Assembly (NCBI GenBank): GCA_964569055.1
Contig: CAZMSZ010000212.1
Span: 1-12,712 of the forward strand
Direction: 5' to 3'
Length of the DNA stretch: 12,712 bases
Source: JAWLGW01 sp964569055
GTDB lineage: Bacteria > Planctomycetota > J058
Of the stretch, positions 8,773 to 12,712 are shown piece after piece. Each line of letters opens with the position of its first letter. The first letter of the stretch is position 1. The translations under genes and the position numbers were made by a program. The notes under the pieces are model-generated. The model did not search any database. It saw nothing but the letters and a program-made list of their open reading frames with translations, and had not been told where the DNA came from.

Positions 8773-9999
8773 TCACCCCTCCAGCTCCGCCTGCACGCGC
8801 GCGACCTCCGTGGCCAGCTCGGCGGCGCTCCCGAGGCGCGCGGCCCGGTCCCTGGCGACCAGGCGCGCGAGCAGCGCCGCGAGGGGGGCGGGGAGGTCGG
8901 GCAGGAGGTCGGCGGGCGCCGGGATCCCCTCGGCCAGGAGGTGCCCCACGAGGTGGAGCGGCTCCACGTCGCGCAGCGGCGGCTCGCCGAGCAGCCACTC
9001 CAGCGCGCACACCCCGAGCCCGTACAGGTCGACGCTCTGATCGAAGCTGCGCGAGCGGAACACCTCGGGCGCGAGGTAGAGCGGCGTGCCAATGAACTCG
9101 TGCTCGAGCGTCACGCCGTGGTCGACCAGGCGTCGGATCAGGCCGAAGTCGCCGAGCACCGGCGCGCCGGCGCGGAAGAACACGTTGCTCGGCTTGACGT
9201 CGCGGTGCACGAGCCCGCGCTCGTGCAGGTAGCCGAGCGGCGCCGCCAGCGCGCCCAGCAGCGCCAGCACCTCGCCCGGGCGACCGGCCCCCTGCGCCCG
9301 CATCCGGTCGCGGAGCGTGCCGCCGGGCACGTACTCCATCACGTAGTAGTAGAGGTCCTTCTCGCGCCCGCTCTCGACGAACCGCACCAGGCCCGGGTGC
9401 TCGAGGGCGGCGAGCGTGTCGATCTCGCGGCGGAAGCGGAGCATCGTCTCGGTGCTCGCCACGAGGTGCGGCCAGACGACCTTGAGCGCCCGCGGCTCGG
9501 GGTCGCCGTCGCGGCCGGCGCGGAACACGCACGCGCAGCCGCCGCGACCGACGCACTCCTCGAGCGTCCAGGACCCCAGGCGGCGCGGGATCGCGGCCAC
9601 CTCCGAGCGCGGCCCCGCCCGCTCGAGCGCGCGCTGGAGCTTCACGCCCAGCTCGACGTCGCTCACCGGCTTGACCAGGTAGTCGACGGCGCCGAGGCGG
9701 AACGCCTCGGTCAGGATCGCCTCGTCTCCCTCGGCGGACACGACCACCACCGGGGGCGCGTCCTCGCCGAGCCGCTCGCGCACCTCGCGCACGACCTCGA
9801 GCCCGCTCATGCCGGGCATGCGGATGTCGGTGACGACCGCCGCCGGCCGCTCGCGCTCGAGCCGCTCCATGGCGACGAGCGGGTCGTTGAAGGTGGCCAC
9901 CGCGTAGCCCCGCTTGCGCAGCCCGCGCGCGAGCATGGCCAGGCACACGCCGTCGTCGTCGACGAGCATCACCCGCCGTTCGCGCGCCTCGTCGCTCAC
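8773..9999 (-). CDS. Receiver-domain / Ser-Thr protein kinase fusion
   Basis: A 408-residue cytoplasmic protein joining a two-component receiver domain to a eukaryote-like (Hanks-type) kinase. The receiver (~9-127) has the acidic cluster DDD (14-16), phospho-acceptor Asp58 in TDIRMPG, Ser88 and Lys110 (LVKP). The kinase (~142-390) has a variant P-loop GRGGCACV (151-158, third glycine replaced), Lys173, Glu192 of helix C, HRDVKPSN (265-272), DFG (284-286) and APE (310-312), so it should be active. No membrane segment is seen. A phosphorelay input controlling Ser/Thr phosphorylation is inferred. No histidine kinase lies in the window. It is the first gene of the minus-strand operon, 110 nt before the GAF gene, so its targets may be the pilus motor proteins. 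A GTG start at 9999 is preferred because GAGG (10005-10008) lies five bases upstream. A GTG at 10023 would add eight residues. Confidence 0.88.
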   Translation of the reverse strand: MSDEARERRVMLVDDDGVCLAMLARGLRKRGYAVATFNDPLVAMERLERERPAAVVTDIRMPGMSGLEVVREVRERLGEDAPPVVVVSAEGDEAILTEAFRLGAVDYLVKPVSDVELGVKLQRALERAGPRSEVAAIPRRLGSWTLEECVGRGGCACVFRAGRDGDPEPRALKVVWPHLVASTETMLRFRREIDTLAALEHPGLVRFVESGREKDLYYYVMEYVPGGTLRDRMRAQGAGRPGEVLALLGALAAPLGYLHERGLVHRDVKPSNVFFRAGAPVLGDFGLIRRLVDHGVTLEHEFIGTPLYLAPEVFRSRSFDQSVDLYGLGVCALEWLLGEPPLRDVEPLHLVGHLLAEGIPAPADLLPDLPAPLAALLARLVARDRAARLGSAAELATEVARVQAELEG

Positions 10000-10414
10000 G
10001 TCCGCCTCGCCCGGCCCGACCACCTCGACTCAACCGTAGCCCCCGGTCACGTACTAAGCCAGCACCCCCCACGCCCCCCTCCCCCGAACGGGCGCGCGGC
10101 CTCGTCCGAACGATTCGCCCCGATCGGCTTTCCAAGGGGAGGTCGCACCGACGAGGCCCCATGCGAACGCACCGCGATCGGCCCCACCCGCCGCAGGCCG
10201 CGCTCACGCCGGCCCGCCGGCGACGCCTCAGGCGTCCTGCCGACGCGAGGCGGCGTGGCGGGACGAGCGGCCCCTGCGCGCGCCTCCGGGCGCTCTCGGC
10301 ACGAAGTCGTCCGCGCCGCGGGCGCTCGCCCGTACGTCGATCCCCCGGAAACGGGATCGCCGCCCTAACCGACTCCTCGCGCAGGGGTTCAACGACCGTG
10401 AGGCCTGAGCCGCC

Positions 10415-10443
10415 TTGAGCGTGCGTCGCCACAGGGCTATATG
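10415..10443 (+). promoter_or_regulatory. Candidate promoter of the membrane kinase gene
   Basis: TTGAGC (10415-10420) and TATATG (10438-10443) are separated by 17 nt, each four of six to the sigma70 consensus, in an AT-rich island for this sequence. Transcription would begin near 10450, leaving about 39 nt of leader with the palindrome TTGGCGCCAA and a strong Shine-Dalgarno. This would exclude the in-frame ATG at 10441 as a start. Predicted by eye. Confidence 0.4.
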
Positions 10444-10476
10444 GAACAAGGGTCGGTCCGCGGTTGGCGCCAAGCT

Positions 10477-10483
10477 GGGAGGG
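10477..10483 (+). promoter_or_regulatory. Strong Shine-Dalgarno deciding a GTG start
   Basis: GGGAGGG, containing the full GGAGG core, is centred about eight bases before the GTG at 10489. It supports that start over the in-frame ATG at 10441, which has only AGGG upstream and lies inside the candidate -10 element. Confidence 0.6.
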
Positions 10484-10488
10484 ACGTC

Positions 10489-12712
10489 GTGGAGATTCGT
10501 AGGCTCGCACCGGGCGATCGGGTCCTGGACTACCGCATCCTCGAGCGCCTCGGCGAGGGCGGCTTCGGCGAGGTGTTCCGGGCCGAGCACGAGGTGCTCG
10601 GGCGGATCGTCGCGATCAAGGTGCCGCGCGACGCGAGCGGCGTGGCCGCGCTCCGCCACGAGGGCGTGGTGCAGGCGCGGCTCGAGCACCCCAACATCGT
10701 GCAGACGCTCGAGCTGAGCATCTCCCACGACCCGCCCTACGTGATCATGGAATACGTCAAGGGCAGCTCGCTCGCCGAGCTGCTCCGGCGCGAAGGCCCG
10801 CTCCCGTGGCGCAACGCGGTCCGCGTGCTGCTCGAGGCCGGCCGCGCGCTGGCGTTCGCGCACAGCCGCGGCGTGGTGCACGGCGACGTCAAGCCGGCCA
10901 ACCTCCTGGTCGAGCCCGGCCGCGACGGGCGGGTGCTGTTGACCGACTTCGGCCTGGGCCGGGTGTTCGAGGGGCCGCAGGGGAACCTCCAGATCTCGCG
11001 CAGCCTCGAGCTCGCGACCTCGGGCGCCGAGGTCCAGGGCACGATCCGCTACCTCGCGCCCGAGGTGCTGCGCGGCGAGAGCGCCGACGAGCGGGCCGAC
11101 CTCTACTCGTTCGGCGTGCTCCTGTTCGAGTGCGTGACCGGCCGCCTGCCCGAGGGGCGCGAGGTCCCCTCGGACCTCGTCTCGAGCCTCCCGCCCGAGC
11201 TCGACCGCGTGTTCGCGCGGCTGTTCACCCGCAAGGAGCGCCGCCCGCGCAGCTTCGACGACACGCTCGAGGCGCTCGCGGCGCTGCAGGACCCGCCGGC
11301 GACCTCGACCGCGCCGGCGGAGGTCGTCCTCGAGGCGATCCCGGGCGCGACCTCGGCCCAGCGCCGTCACGCGCCCCTGGTCACCGAGTGCCTGACGACC
11401 GCGACCACGCCCCCGGCGAGCGCGCCCGCGGCCCCGATCTCCGACGCCGGCTCCCCGGCCTGGACCGCCCGCCTCGAGCGGCTGCGCGGCGGCGCGTTCG
11501 CGTCGTGGCGCGACGGGCTCCTCAGCGGGATCCGCGGCCGCATGGGGCGCCCCGGGGTGGCCGTCGCCGACGGGCGCGGGTTCGACGCCTGCTTCGGCGT
11601 GACCAACGAGGGCGAGCCGCACCACCGCGTCTACGCGCTGGTCCTGCCCGAGCTCGACGGCTCGCTCGCGCGGGCCACGGTGGCCGAGGCGCGCCGGATC
11701 TTCGACCAGGAGAAGGGGATCTGGGAGAAGGAGGTCACGTTCTGGGTGATCGCCCGCAACGTGGTCGACACCGACCAGGTCCTGTGGACCCTCAAGTCGT
11801 TCTCCATGGGCTGGTGGCGCCGCCGCCGGATCGTGCTCCACGACGTGGGCCGCGACACGATCTACGCCACCGAGCTCGGCTGCGACCCGCGCGGGAACCC
11901 GCTCAAGCGCGCGTTCCTGACCGCGTCGCGCGAGGCGCTCCGCGAGCTGCCCGACGTGCCCACCCCCGAGCCCGTGGCGGCCTGCCCGTTCCGCGGCACT
12001 GCCTGGGGCGCGGGGCTGATCCTCGTCATGACCATGGGCCTCCTCGGCAGCTTCGCGGCGGTGAACGCGGCCGGGCGCACCTGCGGCGCCGGCCCCGCCC
12101 TCCGCGGCCTGCCGTGCAGCATCCGAAACGCCCCGGGCCTCGACGCCGGCGCCGTGCTCGAGGCGGCCGTGGCCCCGCAGGCCCCCGGCAGCGCGCTCGA
12201 CGCGGCAGTCGCGCCGCAGGCGCCGGGCAGCGCGACCGACGCCGCGGTCGCCCCGCAGGCTCCCGGCAGCGCGACCGACGCTGCGGTCGCCCCGCAGGCT
12301 CCCGGCAGCGCGACGGATGCCGCGGTCGCCCCGCAGGCTCCCGGCAGCGCGACCGACGCGGCGGTCGCCCCGCAGGCCCCCGGCAGCGCGACGGACGCCG
12401 CGGTCGCTCCGCAGGCTCCGGGCAGCGCGACCGACGCTGCGGTGGCCCCGCAGGCTCCCGGCAGCGCGACCGACGCCGCGGTCGCCCCGCAGGCGCCCGG
12501 TAGCGCGACCGACGCCGCGGTTGCCCCGCAGGCTCCGGGTAGCGCGACCGACGCCGCGGTCGCGCCGCAGGCGCCCGGCAGCGCGACCGACGCCGCGGTC
12601 GCTCCGCAGGCGCCCGGCAGCGCGACCGACGCCGCGGTTGCCCCGCAGGCTCCGGGTAGCGCGACCGACGCCGCGGTCGCGCCGCAGGCGCCCGGCAGCG
12701 CGACCGACGCCG
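10489..12712 (+). CDS. Transmembrane Ser/Thr protein kinase with 13-residue repeat stalk (3' partial)
   Basis: At least 741 residues, open to the window end with no stop. A Hanks-type kinase (~15-265) has P-loop GEGGFGEV (22-29), Lys44, helix-C Glu58, a catalytic loop HGDVKPAN (131-138), DFG (153-155) and APE (190-192). The HRD arginine is glycine, so this is a non-RD kinase. Catalytic Asp133 and Lys135 are kept, so activity is expected. A linker and an unrecognised ~175-residue region (325-500, with the cluster GWWRRRR at 441-447) follow. Then comes one hydrophobic helix (~503-529, LILVMTMGLLGSFAAV), a short loop with Cys532 and Cys543, and a repeat array (558 onward) of DAAVAPQAPGSAT. The kinase should be cytoplasmic and the array outside the membrane. 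No PASTA domains are visible. The start is GTG with a strong Shine-Dalgarno. It is transcribed divergently from the pilus operon. Ligand and targets unknown. Confidence 0.88.
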   Translation, partial: MEIRRLAPGDRVLDYRILERLGEGGFGEVFRAEHEVLGRIVAIKVPRDASGVAALRHEGVVQARLEHPNIVQTLELSISHDPPYVIMEYVKGSSLAELLRREGPLPWRNAVRVLLEAGRALAFAHSRGVVHGDVKPANLLVEPGRDGRVLLTDFGLGRVFEGPQGNLQISRSLELATSGAEVQGTIRYLAPEVLRGESADERADLYSFGVLLFECVTGRLPEGREVPSDLVSSLPPELDRVFARLFTRKERRPRSFDDTLEALAALQDPPATSTAPAEVVLEAIPGATSAQRRHAPLVTECLTTATTPPASAPAAPISDAGSPAWTARLERLRGGAFASWRDGLLSGIRGRMGRPGVAVADGRGFDACFGVTNEGEPHHRVYALVLPELDGSLARATVAEARRIFDQEKGIWEKEVTFWVIARNVVDTDQVLWTLKSFSMGWWRRRRIVLHDVGRDTIYATELGCDPRGNPLKRAFLTASREALRELPDVPTPEPVAACPFRGTAWGAGLILVMTMGLLGSFAAVNAAGRTCGAGPALRGLPCSIRNAPGLDAGAVLEAAVAPQAPGSALDAAVAPQAPGSATDAAVAPQAPGSATDAAVAPQAPGSATDAAVAPQAPGSATDAAVAPQAPGSATDAAVAPQAPGSATDAAVAPQAPGSATDAAVAPQAPGSATDAAVAPQAPGSATDAAVAPQAPGSATDAAVAPQAPGSATDAAVAPQAPGSATDAAVAPQAPGSATDA
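12160..12712 (+). repeat. 39-nt tandem array encoding a 13-residue repeat
   Basis: Fourteen complete 39-nt units (12160-12705) plus seven bases of a fifteenth, running off the window. Units 2-14 encode the identical peptide DAAVAPQAPGSAT. Unit 1 differs at its ends (Glu for Asp, Leu for Thr). All differences among units 2-14 are synonymous. Units 10 and 13, and units 11 and 14, are identical in DNA, pointing to a 117-nt (three-unit) duplication. The Ala/Pro-rich peptide is probably an extended extracytoplasmic stalk. Confidence 0.95.

Larger units (their letters stand above)
10000..10488. other. Divergent intergenic region with inverted repeats
   Basis: About 490 bases between the two divergently transcribed kinases. 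I see no credible gene; open frames here are Arg/Pro-rich and lack a good start. It holds three inverted repeats: GACGCCT-C-AGGCGTC (10222-10236, perfect), CGATCCC-8 nt-GGGATCG (10338-10359), and the 10-bp palindrome TTGGCGCCAA (10464-10473). There is a promoter-like pair near 10415-10443. A clear promoter for the minus-strand kinase was not found. Confidence 0.6.

Noticed and set aside
8039..9092. In-frame extension of pilT upstream to 9092
   Set aside because: It would run through the GAF gene and kinase in the wrong frame. The ATG at 8039 has a ribosome binding site and matches the normal PilT N-terminus.
10161..10418. Small 85-codon frame in the divergent intergenic region
   Set aside because: Arg/Pro-rich composition typical of non-coding high-GC DNA, no Shine-Dalgarno, and it contains two of the inverted repeats.
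10441..10443. In-frame ATG as start of the membrane kinase
   Set aside because: It overlaps the candidate -10 element and has a weaker ribosome binding site than the GTG at 10489. It cannot be fully excluded and would add 16 residues.
10228..11841. Long minus-strand open frame opposite the membrane kinase
   Set aside because: Covers clear kinase motifs on the plus strand; the translation resembles other antisense frames here.
11461..11988. Nuclease-like fold in the kinase's middle region
   Set aside because: Mixed strand/helix pattern with acidic residues was considered, but no PD-(D/E)xK spacing can be shown by eye.
10806..12503. Plus-strand frame overlapping the membrane kinase
   Set aside because: Arg/Gly/Ala-rich shifted reading of the kinase; the GTG-started frame carries all kinase motifs and remains open to the end.
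12160..12712. Mobile element or phase-variable locus
   Set aside because: No transposase, terminal repeats or target duplications seen. The repeat unit is a multiple of three, so changes in number would not switch the gene off.

Overview
The window is very GC-rich (about 70% by eye). It has long stop-free antisense frames, eukaryote-like Ser/Thr kinases and type IV pilus (T4P) motor ATPases. This fits a large-genome, GC-rich Gram-negative bacterium such as a myxobacterium-like (Myxococcota) or planctomycete lineage. I cannot decide between these from the sequence alone. A 100-N assembly gap (5743-5842) suggests a draft or metagenomic scaffold.

Layout: six genes lie on the minus strand, read from right to left. 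They are (1) a receiver-domain/Ser-Thr kinase fusion (8773-9999), (2) a stand-alone GAF protein (8057-8662), (3) PilT with a long Pro/Gly/Arg tail (6717-8039), (4) a TTG-started protein with a duplicated MshEN-like helical module and a long Asp-Leu tract (4899-6605), (5) a GspE/PilB-family paralogue whose ATPase core has lost its catalytic residues (2929-4866), and (6) an intact PilB-type ATPase with an N-terminal GAF domain (129-2714). Gaps are 17-214 nt. A strong hairpin overlaps the last stop codon. Left of it (1-105) is a short ~46-nt direct repeat. To the right, a 489-nt divergent intergenic region (10000-10488) separates the operon from a plus-strand membrane Ser/Thr kinase (10489 to beyond the window end). 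That kinase's distal part is an array of a 13-residue repeat, with 14 units visible.

Proposed working model (inference): this is a T4P motor-control locus. PilB powers extension and PilT powers retraction. The pseudo-ATPase and the acidic MshEN-repeat protein would be regulatory partners of the motor. Two GAF domains and a receiver-kinase would bring small-molecule and phosphorylation inputs, and the divergent transmembrane kinase would add an envelope sensor. The most unusual element is the pseudo-PilB. It keeps the full domain order, including the Asp box and tetracysteine zinc motif, but lacks the Walker A lysine, the Walker B glutamate and the His-box histidine.
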